The notes: a model not told the origin generated them from the sequence alone. A DNA stretch of 64,000 nt from Eggerthellaceae bacterium (GCA_009782615.1 WRIS01000001.1:1-64000); one strand, 5' to 3'. Positions 1-8,794 are shown, counted from the stretch's first letter. Program-made: numbers and translations.

Positions 1-18
1 ATCAAGGACTAGGTTGCT

Positions 19-124
19 TCGTCATTCGCTGCGCTCATTCCTCGCAATGACGAGGGGTTTTAGGTTGTTGTCGGGATTGCCGCTCCGTTGCGCTTTAGGA
101 TTGCGGGTCAAGCCCGCAATGACG
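19..124. repeat. Palindromic intergenic repeat element
   Basis: Two palindromes are seen. Positions 19-26 (TCGTCATT) pair with 46-53 (AATGACGA). Positions 99-124 form a hairpin around GCGGGTCAAGCCCGC. The 26-bp unit at 99-124 is the exact reverse complement of 34419-34444, so this is a dispersed repeat. A diverged copy lies inside the RNase R gene at 56147-56172. It is followed by a terminator; no ORF is supported here. Confidence 0.8.
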
Positions 125-141
125 AAAAAGTCAACGACAAG

Positions 142-170
142 AAAAGCCCCGACTCTCCTCGGGGCTTTTT
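142..170 (+). terminator. Rho-independent terminator
   Basis: AAAAGCCCCGA and TCGGGGCTTTT form an 11-bp stem around a 6-nt loop, ending in a T run. It probably ends a gene to the left of the window. Because the A and T runs flank both sides it could also work in reverse. Confidence 0.8.
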
Positions 171-284
171 AGCGAGCACGGTAAGTGTCGTTGGCGCTTG
201 TTCCCTGCAATGACAAAGGGGAGTGAAATCTTGTGGAGGTTTTCTAAACAGCGAGATAGTGCAGACGAAGGAAAAGGGACTGAG

Positions 285-290
285 TATAAT
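285..290 (+). promoter_or_regulatory. Possible -10 box upstream of rubrerythrin
   Basis: A perfect TATAAT lies 95 bp before the rubrerythrin start. No good -35 hexamer is visible at 16-18 bp, so this is tentative. I see no clear PerR-like dyad. Confidence 0.35.
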
Positions 291-385
291 CGTAATTGTG
301 ATATTGAGACCATCAGTTTGTCGACTACGTTGGTCACAAGGTGCATAACATTAACAAACAACAACCTATCCGAAGGGAGAAAAGT

Positions 386-925
386 ATGGAACTGAAAGGG
401 TCAAAGACAGAGCAAAACTTAATGCATGCTTTTGCAGGAGAATCTCAAGCACATACCAAGTACGAGTATTTCGCAAGCCAGGCAAAAAAAGACGGCTACG
501 TGCAGATACAAAACATTTTCATGGAGACTTCTATCAACGAAGCTGAGCATGCAAAACTGTGGTTCAAGGCGCTTAATGGTGGCGCGATTCCTGAGACTAT
601 CGACAACTTGGCTGCTGCAGCTGCGGGCGAAAACGAAGAATGGACGCAGATGTATGCTGAATTTGCTGCGACCGCTCGTGAAGAGGGCTTTGACGACCTT
701 GCCGACGCTTTTGATGGCGTTGGGGCAGTCGAAAAAGAACATGAAGAGCGCTATCGCACTTTGATTGAGCGCATCAACAACGGTGAAGTTTTCAAGCGTG
801 GCGACGTTTATGCATGGAAGTGCGGCAACTGCGGGCACATCCACTTTGGAACCGAAGCTCCTGACTTGTGCCCCGTATGCGTGCACGGTCGTGAGTATTT
901 CGAAATTCGCGCCGAGAACTACTAA
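386..925 (+). CDS. rbr: Rubrerythrin
   Basis: A 179-residue non-heme di-iron protein that reduces hydrogen peroxide in the cytoplasm of anaerobes. The first ~135 residues are the ferritin-like four-helix domain, with Glu/His ligands in the [12 protein letters not shown] and [11 protein letters not shown] stretches and a second ExxH in VEKEHEERY. The C-terminus is a rubredoxin-like domain with CGNCGH and CPVC, which bind one iron. The ATG at 386 follows GAAGGGAG; an upstream in-frame ATG at 341 has no ribosome site and would add an unrelated tail. The gene stands alone, with a hairpin after it. Length and motifs match the family. Confidence 0.96.
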   Translation: MELKGSKTEQNLMHAFAGESQAHTKYEYFASQAKKDGYVQIQNIFMETSINEAEHAKLWFKALNGGAIPETIDNLAAAAAGENEEWTQMYAEFAATAREEGFDDLADAFDGVGAVEKEHEERYRTLIERINNGEVFKRGDVYAWKCGNCGHIHFGTEAPDLCPVCVHGREYFEIRAENY

Positions 926-980
926 GAGCGAATTACTAAGCGCACACAAGCACACGCGTACCAGCAAGAACTATCTGTAT

Positions 981-1012
981 CGAAGGGCATTCGATTTTTC
1001 GGGTGCCCTTCG
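981..1012 (+). terminator. Probable terminator after rubrerythrin
   Basis: CGAAGGGCA and TGCCCTTCG form a 9-bp perfect stem with a 14-nt loop. It is followed only by a weak T-rich tail (ttcgtatt). Confidence 0.6.
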
Positions 1013-1291
1013 TTCGTATTCCGCCCCCTGCGCACCGCACATCGCACATCGCATCCCGTGCCACATCCCCGCGCTAACCCTTTCTGAGGCGACTCCTTAA
1101 ATTCCAAGATTCTTCTGCGGCAACCTTGCGAAAAAACATGTTACGACTTCAGCAGAAAGTAACACTTTGATGCCATTTACGGACTAATTATCTCGCTTGG
1201 CGCAGACGCTATGTTTTTTTAAAAAATCCTCAATGAAATCAGGCAAAATGAACGCAGTATAAAGTTCAAGCACACCCAAGGAGGTGTACAC
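1013..1291 (+). promoter_or_regulatory. Intergenic region ahead of the hydrogenase operon
   Basis: There is no supported ORF here. The region becomes AT-rich after 1130, including a run of seven T and six A near 1214-1226, and holds a TTGAT half-site near 1168. It presumably contains the hydrogenase promoter, but I cannot assign -35/-10 boxes with confidence. A strong ribosome site, AAGGAGGTG at 1279-1287, ends it. Confidence 0.4.
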
Positions 1292-2554
1292 ATGAAAAAT
1301 GAGGCCATTGTCTCAGAGTTTTACGACAAACTCGAATCGCGTGGCGTAACGCGTCGAGATTTCATGAAGCTTTGTGGCGCAATTGCCGCCGCAGCGGGGA
1401 TATCTCAGCTTACTGCAAATGAAGTAGCCTACGCTGTTGAGCAGTCCATAATCGGTGCGAGTGAAGGAAATCTCTATCCTGTTATCTGGATGGAAGGTGC
1501 ATCATGCACTGGTTGCACGGAATCTTTCGCGCAGATTGACGCACCAGATGCGGCAACGGTAGTTTTGGAAATGATTTCCCTTAATTATTCTGAAACCCTT
1601 GGTGCAGGAGCTGGTTGGTCGTTCGAAGAAGCCCGCGAACAAACCATCGCAGCAGGAAACTACATCTTTGTGTATGAAGGTGCCGTTTTGCAAGGATGGG
1701 AAGGTCAAGCCCTGCGTGTTGCCAACGAGCCAGGACGCGACCACCTTGCTCACACGGCAGAGCACGCCAATGCGGTTGTCGCCTTAGGCTCTTGTGCGGT
1801 CAACGGCGGCTGGATGGCAGCGCACCCCAATCCCTCAGAAGCCATGGGCGTTTCGCAGTATTTGCAAAAAGTCGGTATCGACACAACCGTCATCAACGTT
1901 CCTGGTTGTCCTGCAAACCCTGAATGGCTTGAAGCAGTGCTTGTTGACGTGTTGATGCTGGAACTTAAGCGTCTTGATTTAACGAAGGACAACAAGCCTG
2001 CGTTAATCTTTGGTCAAACGATTCACGATAACTGTCAGCGTCGCGGTCATTTCGAAAACGGCGAATTCGTGTATGAGTACGGCACCGAAGAGGAAGTTAA
2101 AGGCTATTGTTTGTATCCGTTGGGTTGCCGCGGTCCTCAGACGAAGGCGAATTGCGGAATTACTCGCTGGAATCGCCGTCGTAGCTGGTGTATTGAATCA
2201 GGTGCTCCTTGCATCGGTTGTACTACCGCTAATCCTAAGAATTCAAATGAGAACTGGGTTCAAACGAACACCCCGTTCCACAAGCGCCACCGCATGTTGC
2301 GTTTGGGCAATTTCACCTTCCAGCCAACAACCATCGCTCTTTCCGTTACGGGTCTTTTAGCTGCCGCCCTGGTTATCCACGGCTTTGGCATGAAGCTGAC
2401 TGGTCGTATGGACGGCGGTGCGGATTTCGAGAAGGTGCGCAAGTGGGATGAAAAACATCCCGACCGCGCTATTGGCGCATATGTTTCGCCTGCCGCGCTT
2501 GAAGACAAAGCAGCGAAAGAAGGCAACGAAGAATCGAAGGGAGGTAAGGCATAA
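1292..2554 (+). CDS. hyaA: [NiFe] hydrogenase small subunit, Tat-exported and membrane-anchored
   Basis: This is the electron-transferring small subunit (420 residues) of a respiratory uptake [NiFe] hydrogenase. The N-terminus carries a twin-arginine signal (RRDFMKL, residues ~21-28, then an Ala-rich stretch), which exports the folded dimer. The mature part starts near EGASCTGCTES, ligands of the proximal 4Fe-4S cluster. GCPANP and the Cys-rich block YPLGCRGPQTKANC to CIGCTT supply the remaining cluster ligands. One transmembrane helix (TIALSVTGLLAAALVIHGF) near residue 355 anchors the complex on the outer face. The ribosome site AAGGAGGTG is strong. The large subunit starts directly after the stop codon. 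The hya naming follows family type, not a verified orthology. Confidence 0.95.
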   Translation: MKNEAIVSEFYDKLESRGVTRRDFMKLCGAIAAAAGISQLTANEVAYAVEQSIIGASEGNLYPVIWMEGASCTGCTESFAQIDAPDAATVVLEMISLNYSETLGAGAGWSFEEAREQTIAAGNYIFVYEGAVLQGWEGQALRVANEPGRDHLAHTAEHANAVVALGSCAVNGGWMAAHPNPSEAMGVSQYLQKVGIDTTVINVPGCPANPEWLEAVLVDVLMLELKRLDLTKDNKPALIFGQTIHDNCQRRGHFENGEFVYEYGTEEEVKGYCLYPLGCRGPQTKANCGITRWNRRRSWCIESGAPCIGCTTANPKNSNENWVQTNTPFHKRHRMLRLGNFTFQPTTIALSVTGLLAAALVIHGFGMKLTGRMDGGADFEKVRKWDEKHPDRAIGAYVSPAALEDKAAKEGNEESKGGKA

Positions 2555-4219
2555 ATGACACGTTCAATTATCGACCCGATAACACGAATCGAGGGTCATC
2601 TACGTATCGAAATGGAAGTCACCAATGGCAAGGTAAGTGAAGCCTGGGTGTCTGGCGGTTGCTTCCGTGGAGCGGAACTTGTCGTCCAAGACCGCACCCC
2701 CGAAGATGCTGTTCACATCGTTCAGCGCATTTGCGGCGTCTGCCCTGTCTCACATGCTCAGGCGGCTACTATTGCGGCTGAAAAGTCTTACGGCATCACC
2801 ATTCCGAATAACGCTCGTATCCTCCGCAATATTTTGGAGGGCGCGCAATTTTTGCACAGCCACATCCTGTGGTTTTACAATCTCGCCGCACTTGACTACG
2901 TGAATCCGCTCAACGCCTTGACGGCTGATGTTGCGGATGCTTATGCGCTTGCTCAAGAAGCGGGAACTTCTATCAACAGCGATTTCACCCAGCTGAAAAA
3001 GCGCTTGGATGCGTTTGCCAAAAACGGTCAGCTTTCCATCTTTTCGGGCAACTGGTTTGATTCCGAAGGGGGCACAGCCTACACCCTTCCGCCTGAACTC
3101 GACTTGATTTGCACCGCACACTATATCGAAGCGCTTGAGATGCAGGCGAAATCTTCTGAAATTGCAGGCTTGGTCGGCGGCAAGATGCCCCACGTTATGA
3201 CCTGCAAGCCTGGCGGTATCGCCTTTGTTCCGACGCAAGAAAATCTCGCTGATTTGTGGGCGCTGGTAAACGAAGTTTATGACTGGGTATCAACAACCAT
3301 GGTTCCCGACACCCTTGCGCTGGCACCGTTTTATGCGGATGCTTTGACTTGGGGTAAGGGCTGCGGACGCTATGCAGCATGGGGCGTTTTCGAGCGCGAA
3401 GATTTCGAGATGAATAATCGCTATCTGCCCGCTGGTGTCACCGATGAAAACCTCAGCGTTTCTGATGTGGTTGAATCAAAGATTACCGAGTACATGGGTC
3501 ATTCCTGGTACAAGGGTGAAGAAACCTATACGTCGCCTTATTTCGTGACCGAACCCGAATTCACGGAATACTACCAAGGCGACACCGACACGGTCAACGA
3601 CCGCTACACCTGGGTGAAGGCTCCTGCTTATGACGGTAAGTGCATGGAGACTGGTGGTCTTGCTCGCTTGCTCGTGGCCTATCAGCGCAAAGTGCCGTTT
3701 GTTGTCGAACAAATCGACGGCTTCCTTAAAGCACTGGGTGCCCCTGGCAAGGTTGAGTTGGCTCAGTCCACGCTTGGCAGAACCGCGCTTCGCCAAATCG
3801 AAACCTTGTATGTTGCAACCCTTATGAAGGAATGGGTGGCAGAACTTATCGAGGCTATCAAGGGTGGCGATTCCGAATACTTCCGTGCTCCTCAAAACGA
3901 CACGGGTGCAGGCACGGGCTTTTGGGAAGCTCCTCGTGGTGCTTTGTATCATTCTGAAAAAGTCGAAAAGGGCAAAATTAAGGGTTATCAAATTATTATC
4001 CCCTCGACGTGGAATCTTGCACCGCGCGATGCTCAAGGTGTTAATGGGCCGATGGAACAGGCGCTTCTTGGCGTTCCCGTTACCGACATGGAAAAACCCA
4101 TCAACGCTTTGCGTACCGTTCATAGTTTCGATCCTTGCACCGCATGTGCTGTTCACATCAGTGAACCTGCTACTGGCAAGAAGTTCCAAACCGTAACGAG
4201 CCCCTGGGGGGTGAAGTAA
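2555..4219 (+). CDS. hyaB: [NiFe] hydrogenase large (catalytic) subunit
   Basis: The catalytic subunit (554 residues) holds the Ni-Fe(CN)2CO site that splits H2. Both ligand motifs are present: RICGVCPVSH with C60 and C63, and DPCTACAVH with C528 and C531. The chain continues 20 residues past H534, the usual cleavage point of the maturation protease, so the precursor form is encoded. It has no signal peptide and would travel with the Tat-bearing small subunit. The ATG at 2555 follows the small-subunit stop directly, with GGGAGG just inside the upstream gene. Neighbours are cytochrome b and, 800 bp on, a matching protease. No hyp genes for Ni-Fe site assembly lie in this window. Confidence 0.96.
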   Translation: MTRSIIDPITRIEGHLRIEMEVTNGKVSEAWVSGGCFRGAELVVQDRTPEDAVHIVQRICGVCPVSHAQAATIAAEKSYGITIPNNARILRNILEGAQFLHSHILWFYNLAALDYVNPLNALTADVADAYALAQEAGTSINSDFTQLKKRLDAFAKNGQLSIFSGNWFDSEGGTAYTLPPELDLICTAHYIEALEMQAKSSEIAGLVGGKMPHVMTCKPGGIAFVPTQENLADLWALVNEVYDWVSTTMVPDTLALAPFYADALTWGKGCGRYAAWGVFEREDFEMNNRYLPAGVTDENLSVSDVVESKITEYMGHSWYKGEETYTSPYFVTEPEFTEYYQGDTDTVNDRYTWVKAPAYDGKCMETGGLARLLVAYQRKVPFVVEQIDGFLKALGAPGKVELAQSTLGRTALRQIETLYVATLMKEWVAELIEAIKGGDSEYFRAPQNDTGAGTGFWEAPRGALYHSEKVEKGKIKGYQIIIPSTWNLAPRDAQGVNGPMEQALLGVPVTDMEKPINALRTVHSFDPCTACAVHISEPATGKKFQTVTSPWGVK

Positions 4220-4220
4220 G

Positions 4221-4913
4221 ATGGCACATTTAGCTCATTATCGTGAAGCGCATCCACTGCCCTTCGTTATTACTCACTGGGTAAACCTTATCTGCATGAT
4301 TTTGCTGATTATTTCAGGTATCAATATCCACTTCCCGTTCCTGCCTGCTTTTGAGGGCGTTACTCGCGGCATCCATATGTTTTGTGCCTTTGTTATCGTC
4401 ATCAACTGCATCGTGCGCATTGTTTTGGCATTTGTCGTAAAGTCTGCTCCGACGGGCGGTACCCGCAAGATGGAAACCGACATCAAAAGTTGGTTGCCGC
4501 AGGCTGATAACCGCCACCAAGCAGGTGCGTGGGTCAAGTACTATCTGTTCTTGAAGAAGGATCATCCGCTTTCAGCGAAGTTAGGTGTTCCGCAAAAGAT
4601 TACCTATCTACTGATTCCGTTTTTGATTATCTTTATGGCATACACTGGTTTTTGCCTTTGGGCACCAACGATGGATGCGCCTTTGTGTGTGGCAGGCTTG
4701 AACCTGGTTGGCGGGGCAATGACGATGCGTATCATTCATTATTTCATGATGTACGTTTTCATTTGCTTCATGTTCATCCATGTCTACCTTGCCAATGTTG
4801 AAGGGCTGAGCGCTTCTAAGCTCATGCTGCTTCGCCAAGAGCATGGCGGTCTTGTGTATGACCCCGAAACGCACGCTATTGTGGGCGAGGACGCGCTGGA
4901 CGAAACGCACTAG
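4221..4913 (+). CDS. hyaC: Hydrogenase cytochrome b subunit
   Basis: A 230-residue integral membrane protein with about four hydrophobic helices (around residues 17-40, 52-75, 127-148 and 170-195). These match the Ni/Fe-hydrogenase b-type cytochrome family, which binds two b hemes and passes electrons from the small subunit to quinone. Candidate heme ligands are histidines in the first, second and last helices (for example ITHWVNL, GIHMF, IIHYFMMYVF, IHVYL). The start lies one base after the large-subunit stop, so translation is coupled. With the two preceding genes it forms a complete membrane-bound H2:quinone oxidoreductase. Confidence 0.93.
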   Translation: MAHLAHYREAHPLPFVITHWVNLICMILLIISGINIHFPFLPAFEGVTRGIHMFCAFVIVINCIVRIVLAFVVKSAPTGGTRKMETDIKSWLPQADNRHQAGAWVKYYLFLKKDHPLSAKLGVPQKITYLLIPFLIIFMAYTGFCLWAPTMDAPLCVAGLNLVGGAMTMRIIHYFMMYVFICFMFIHVYLANVEGLSASKLMLLRQEHGGLVYDPETHAIVGEDALDETH

Positions 4914-4956
4914 CTTGTGCTTTTGTTCGAACGTGAACGCTGAGCGCTCTTCGAGG

Positions 4957-4993
4957 TATAATAGGGAGTCTGAAGTATCAGGCTCCCTTTTTT
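4957..4993 (+). terminator. Terminator with an overlapping TATAAT
   Basis: GGGAG-T-CTGA pairs with TCAG-G-CTCCC (10 bp with one G-T pair), followed by six T: a clear terminator at 4964-4993. A perfect TATAAT sits at 4957-4962 immediately before the stem, which may be a -10 box for hyaD, though the -35 region is poor. If used, transcripts would start almost on the hairpin. Confidence 0.75.
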
Positions 4994-5030
4994 GCGTCAT
5001 GAAATCTACTACGAGAATCAGATAAGCTAG

Positions 5031-5669
5031 ATGAAGCAAGGCAACGAGATAGACCAAGAGAAACAGGCAAGCCAAAACAGGCAGGTAAATCCCGCAAGCA
5101 ATTCTTGCGCTGAAGCGCGCCGCATTGCCGTTTTTTGCGTAGGCAATCGTCTCTTGCTTGATGAGGGGCTCGGTCCTGCGGTCTATGATGAACTGGTTGG
5201 CGCCTATGACTTCCCTGAAACCGTGGAGCTTTTCGATGTCGGCTGTATGAGTCTGGACATGTTGCCTTATGTGCGTGATTTTGACCACCTGATTACCGTT
5301 GATGCCGTTGACGGTACGGGGGAGGCGGCGGGCACGGTTTTTCGTTTTCTCCCTGAAGATATGGCGCGTCACACGCGTGCCATGCAATCTCTTCACGATT
5401 TGAAATTGGTTGACCTTTTCGATGCAGCCTTGCTTTTGGATTATCATGCGTCAGGCGTTTGTTTTGGTATGCAGGTAGAAAATATGTCCCCGCGCGATTT
5501 GACCGTGGGCTTGACCGCAGCGGTCTATGAAGCGCTTCCGCATTTGGTTGATACCGTATTGGCGGAGTTGGTTTTGTCGGGAGCCACCGTTGTGGTGAAA
5601 GCGACGGGAAAAGAAGTTGACCGCTCATGGGTGCACGAACGGTCAACTGATAAGGGGGCTTGCTGGTAG
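5031..5669 (+). CDS. hyaD: Hydrogenase maturation protease
   Basis: A peptidase of the HyaD/HybD/HycI family that removes the C-terminal tail of the hydrogenase large subunit after nickel insertion. The motif GNRLLLDEGLGPAVYDEL (from about residue 37) carries the Asp that senses nickel, and LITVDAVDG carries the second acidic site. At 212 residues it is longer than the usual ~165, mainly from a 31-residue polar N-terminus. No good ribosome site precedes ATG 5031, so the true start may differ. It follows hyaC after a terminator, so it may have its own promoter. Its stop codon lies in the first unit of a tandem repeat (5661-5741). Confidence 0.88.
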   Translation: MKQGNEIDQEKQASQNRQVNPASNSCAEARRIAVFCVGNRLLLDEGLGPAVYDELVGAYDFPETVELFDVGCMSLDMLPYVRDFDHLITVDAVDGTGEAAGTVFRFLPEDMARHTRAMQSLHDLKLVDLFDAALLLDYHASGVCFGMQVENMSPRDLTVGLTAAVYEALPHLVDTVLAELVLSGATVVVKATGKEVDRSWVHERSTDKGACW

Positions 5670-5741
5670 TGCTGCGGGTAGTGCTGTGGTGCCGTTGCTG
5701 GTAGTGCTGCGGTGCCGTTGCTGGTAGTGCTGCGGGTAGTA
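5661..5741. repeat. Tandem repeat between two convergent stop codons
   Basis: Degenerate units of about 23 bp built on tgctggtagtgctgcgg are repeated three to four times. The repeat starts over the hyaD stop (TAG at 5667-5669) and ends just before the stop of the converging VWA gene. Several TAG triplets are thereby reiterated. Confidence 0.85.
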
Positions 5742-5746
5742 GTATC

Positions 5747-7378
5747 TTAGTCTTGGTAGAGGTATTTAATAAGTTCTGCGAATTCGCGTTGGTATTGGTC
5801 ATGAGCCTTAGTCTTGCCAAGAAGTTTTTCGACACCTTGTAAGGTGAGGTCGCCCTTGTGTTCGGAATCGCGCAGAATCATACCTGTTCCGATAACGGCT
5901 GCCGCGAAATTCCAATCACTGCTCGGGCGCGTGGTGTAGGATGTCTCATCAATCACGTAGCGGCTCTCATAGCTTTTGTCGGTGGCGGGAGATTTGTAGC
6001 GAACGGTGCAGGTCAGCCATTCATTTGATGCCTCTGTGGTCGTGTCGGTGTCGCGATATTTCAATCCTGAAAGCGGGATATCCATTTCCGAGTCTGCCAA
6101 AACAAGTTCGTAGGCGACGGTTACTTGATGTCCCCAACCGATTTCTCCTGCATCAGCGGCTTTGTTCTCGAAATCCTCATCAGCCATGGCGCGCTTTTCA
6201 TAACCGATAAGCCTATATCCTTTTACTTGGGCGGGGTTGAATTCGACTTGCAGCTTCACGTCTTTTGCCAGGGTGACTAGGTTTGCGCAAAGGTCATCTC
6301 CGAATACCTTTTGGGCTTCTTCAAGAGAATCGATGTAGTGGTAGGCACCGTTGCCGTTGTCGGCGAGGGTTTGCATGTTGGCATCCTTGTAGTTTCCGCT
6401 TCCGAAACCGAGCACCGAAAGATAGACGCCCGTTTCACGCTGCTTGCTGACGTAGTCAAACAGTTCATCGCGTGAGCTCATTCCAACATTAAGGTCGCCG
6501 TCAGATGCCATGATGATGCGATTGTTGCCACCTTCAATGTAGTAATTCTGAGCGATTTCATAAGCCAGTTCCAGTCCTGCTTCTCCGTTGGTCGAGCCAC
6601 CAGCGGAAAGGTTTTTGATAGCGCGGGCAAGCCCTTTTTTGTCGGCACCTGAAACACCTTCGCAGACAAGGCGCTCGGTACCTGCATAGGTGACGATAGA
6701 AATGCAGTCGTTTTCATCGAGCTCTTTGATAAGGGTTAAGAAAGAACTTTGCAGCAAAGGAAGCTTGTCGGGAGAGTTCATCGAACCTGAAGTGTCAATG
6801 AGGAAAACGAAGTTGGAACCAGCAATTTCTGCATAATCGGCCTTTTCGGTCGCAAACCCCATAACGAGCAGCTTAGTGTCGGGGTTCCAAGGACAATCGG
6901 CAACTTGGCTGGTCAGCCCGAAGAGATTGCCGCCTTCGGGTGCGGCGTAGTCGTAGTTGAAGTAGTTCAGCATTTCTTCGATGCGCACGGCATTCTTCGG
7001 GATGGAATCAAGGTCATACCCTTCGTTAATCATGCGGCGCAAGTTGCAATATGATGCGGTGTCCACGTCAGAAGAAAAGGTGGAAAGCGGGCGGGCGATG
7101 GTGGAGATGAACCCTGACTCGGTTATGTCGGTGTACTCTTCGGTATTGGGCACCAGGTAATAATCAGGGTAGCCTTTCGAGTAATAGTCATCCTCGTAGT
7201 AATAGTCGTCGTAGATATCATAGTAGCCATCAGGAGCAGCTGCTGTGGGAGCGCCGCCTGAGTTTTCATAGTAGTATGACTTATCCGAGCTTGCTGGGCT
7301 TGCCGCACACCCTACCATAAGTCCGCAGGCAAGTATGAGGGCAAGGGTGGTGGCGCAAAGTTTCTTGAGTAAGTTCAT
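5747..7378 (-). CDS. VWA-domain lipoprotein (YfbK-like)
   Basis: A 543-residue exported lipoprotein: signal peptide with lipobox LMVGC (C24), then a Tyr/Asp-rich segment (residues ~50-85), the N-terminal region typical of YfbK-like proteins (SSDVDTASYCNLRRMINEG to MLNYFNYDY), and a von Willebrand factor A domain with the metal-binding DTSGS motif (D195, S197, S199). A C-terminal DUF3520-like region follows. Such proteins sit on the outer membrane face and bind ligands through a metal ion; the partner is unknown. The start has a good ribosome site (AAGGAG on the minus strand). It faces hyaD tail to tail and seems monocistronic. Confidence 0.88.
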   Translation of the reverse strand: MNLLKKLCATTLALILACGLMVGCAASPASSDKSYYYENSGGAPTAAAPDGYYDIYDDYYYEDDYYSKGYPDYYLVPNTEEYTDITESGFISTIARPLSTFSSDVDTASYCNLRRMINEGYDLDSIPKNAVRIEEMLNYFNYDYAAPEGGNLFGLTSQVADCPWNPDTKLLVMGFATEKADYAEIAGSNFVFLIDTSGSMNSPDKLPLLQSSFLTLIKELDENDCISIVTYAGTERLVCEGVSGADKKGLARAIKNLSAGGSTNGEAGLELAYEIAQNYYIEGGNNRIIMASDGDLNVGMSSRDELFDYVSKQRETGVYLSVLGFGSGNYKDANMQTLADNGNGAYHYIDSLEEAQKVFGDDLCANLVTLAKDVKLQVEFNPAQVKGYRLIGYEKRAMADEDFENKAADAGEIGWGHQVTVAYELVLADSEMDIPLSGLKYRDTDTTTEASNEWLTCTVRYKSPATDKSYESRYVIDETSYTTRPSSDWNFAAAVIGTGMILRDSEHKGDLTLQGVEKLLGKTKAHDQYQREFAELIKYLYQD

Positions 7379-7546
7379 GGTTTTTCTCCTTAGTAAGAGG
7401 TTGTTTTTTCTTGGCTCTTGGTAGTAATACGAGCAAAGTTTGCGAAGTGTCGGAAAATTTCTGAAAAGATGCGCGGGTGCATTTTCGCGGTATAATGTTT
7501 CTTCGTGTACCTTGGTGTCCTCGTTTGAGGACGGAATGATTGAGTA

Positions 7547-8011
7547 ATGGGAAAAGCAGAAAAGATAATCGCGAAGAATAAGAAAGCTGCTTTCGAGTAT
7601 GAAATTCTCGATAGATATGAAGCGGGGCTTGTTCTGACGGGAACGGAAGCGCGGTCATTGCGGGAGAACAACTGCCAGATGACCGATAGTTTCGTGTTGA
7701 TTCGCAACGGGGAAGCGTGGCTGAACAACGTGCACATCCCGCCCTTTGCGCAGGGTAATTACAATAATCCTGACCCCGACAGAAAGCGCAAGCTGCTGTT
7801 ACATAAAAAAGAGATTCGCATCCTTGGCGAAGCGGTGCAGGAAAAAGGCATGGCGATTATCCCCTTGAAGATGTATTTTGATTCCAATTCTCGCGTGAAG
7901 GTCGAGATTGCGGTTGCACGCGGCAAAAAACTTTATGATAAAAGGGCGCATATGGCAGCGCGGGATTCCAAGCGCGATGTCGAGCGTGCTCTCAAAGAGC
8001 GTTATCGTTAG
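7547..8011 (+). CDS. smpB: SsrA-binding protein SmpB
   Basis: A 154-residue RNA-binding protein that carries tmRNA to stalled ribosomes for trans-translation. The family pattern is clear: an early IAKNKKAAFEYEILDRYEAGLVLTGTE segment, an AWLNNVHIPPF core, and the basic C-terminal tail (KLYDKRAHMAARDSKRDVERALKERYR) that enters the decoding centre. Length is normal. The ribosome site is weak and distant (GAGG at about 7527), but the protein start matches the family. The tmRNA gene lies about 1.9 kb downstream on the other strand. An acidic small gene follows with translational coupling. Confidence 0.96.
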   Translation: MGKAEKIIAKNKKAAFEYEILDRYEAGLVLTGTEARSLRENNCQMTDSFVLIRNGEAWLNNVHIPPFAQGNYNNPDPDRKRKLLLHKKEIRILGEAVQEKGMAIIPLKMYFDSNSRVKVEIAVARGKKLYDKRAHMAARDSKRDVERALKERYR

Positions 8012-8020
8012 GAGATGGGT

Positions 8021-8326
8021 ATGGCGAAGAAGAAATTCAAAGAAGAGTTTGAAGATGCGGTAAATAGCGAACTCGCTGAGAGCGCTCTTGAGGAAGAGGA
8101 GCTTGATGATGAGGGTTTCGAGGGAGATGAAACCGATGGCGACGACGGTGCTGCTGAAGACGACGATGGCGAGGAATTCGATTTAGGCATCACCAAAGAA
8201 CAGGTTGCCGAAACCACTGATGATTTTAATGCCATCTATAAAGAGGGGATTGCTGCGGCAAAAGAAATCAAAGAAGCCTTCGACGATATAAAATCAGTAT
8301 TCAACCTCGGCAGCTTCTTCAAGTAG
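8021..8326 (+). CDS. Small, strongly acidic protein of unknown function
   Basis: I do not recognise this 101-residue protein. It starts with a short basic patch (MAKKKFKEEF), continues with a very Asp/Glu-rich middle (about residues 18-55), and ends with a probable amphipathic helix (FNAIYKEGIAAAKEIKEAFDDIKSVFNLGSFFK). No signal peptide or membrane segment is present. AGGAG at 8010-8014 overlaps the smpB stop. An in-frame ATG at 8015 touches that site, so ATG 8021 with 6-nt spacing is the likely start. Coupling to smpB suggests co-expression, not a proven shared role. Confidence 0.75.
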   Translation: MAKKKFKEEFEDAVNSELAESALEEEELDDEGFEGDETDGDDGAAEDDDGEEFDLGITKEQVAETTDDFNAIYKEGIAAAKEIKEAFDDIKSVFNLGSFFK

Positions 8327-8368
8327 GACTTTTTTCTCAGCCCATCAACCTGGGGTAGGTGGGAAGTG

Positions 8369-8794
8369 CTAAGGTGCTTCCCAAGGGTTTATGAGGGCAA
8401 CGTCTGTACCAAGAAAATCTTGAGTATTGCGTGTTGCCAACATCAGGTTGTGTTCCAAGGCAGTTGCAGCAATGAAGGAATCTGGTACAGGGCGCGGATT
8501 GTCAGCTTGAAGTGCCGCTGCTCTGCTTGCTATTTCAGTGCTTATTGGAAGGAGCCGTCCCTTGAACTCATCGTCTTTGATTGTGTTGAGCCAAGTGCTC
8601 AAATCAGACGATTGCTGAGGGTCTTTCTTCGCCAGCAGCAAAATACCTCTTTCCAATTCATAGACAGTAATGACGCTGAGATAGCTGTCCTGAAGTTCAA
8701 GGCTTTTCGCCCAGTTCAATACCTGTGGATTTATACGCGCTTTATTCTTTCGAAGTTCACTGACCACATTGGTGTCAAGAAGTATTGGCTTCAT
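8369..8794 (-). CDS. PIN-domain toxin (VapC/FitB type)
   Basis: A 141-residue PIN-domain ribonuclease, toxin of a type II module. It begins with the first catalytic Asp in ILLDTNVVSELRK, has the Glu in VYELERGI, and the later acidic residues in VPDSFIAATALEHNLMLATRNTQDF. Such toxins cut tRNA or rRNA when the antitoxin is lost. Its ATG overlaps the stop of the upstream antitoxin by 4 bp, the usual coupling. The order on the minus strand is antitoxin then toxin. Confidence 0.92.
   Translation of the reverse strand: MKPILLDTNVVSELRKNKARINPQVLNWAKSLELQDSYLSVITVYELERGILLLAKKDPQQSSDLSTWLNTIKDDEFKGRLLPISTEIASRAAALQADNPRPVPDSFIAATALEHNLMLATRNTQDFLGTDVALINPWEAP

Noticed and set aside
419-967. Long minus-strand frame opposite rubrerythrin
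   Set aside because: It mirrors a clear rubrerythrin gene, has no ribosome site and resembles no protein family.
4957-4962. TATAAT as a confirmed hyaD promoter
   Set aside because: The -35 region is poor and the predicted start falls in the terminator stem, so it was recorded only as part of the terminator entry.
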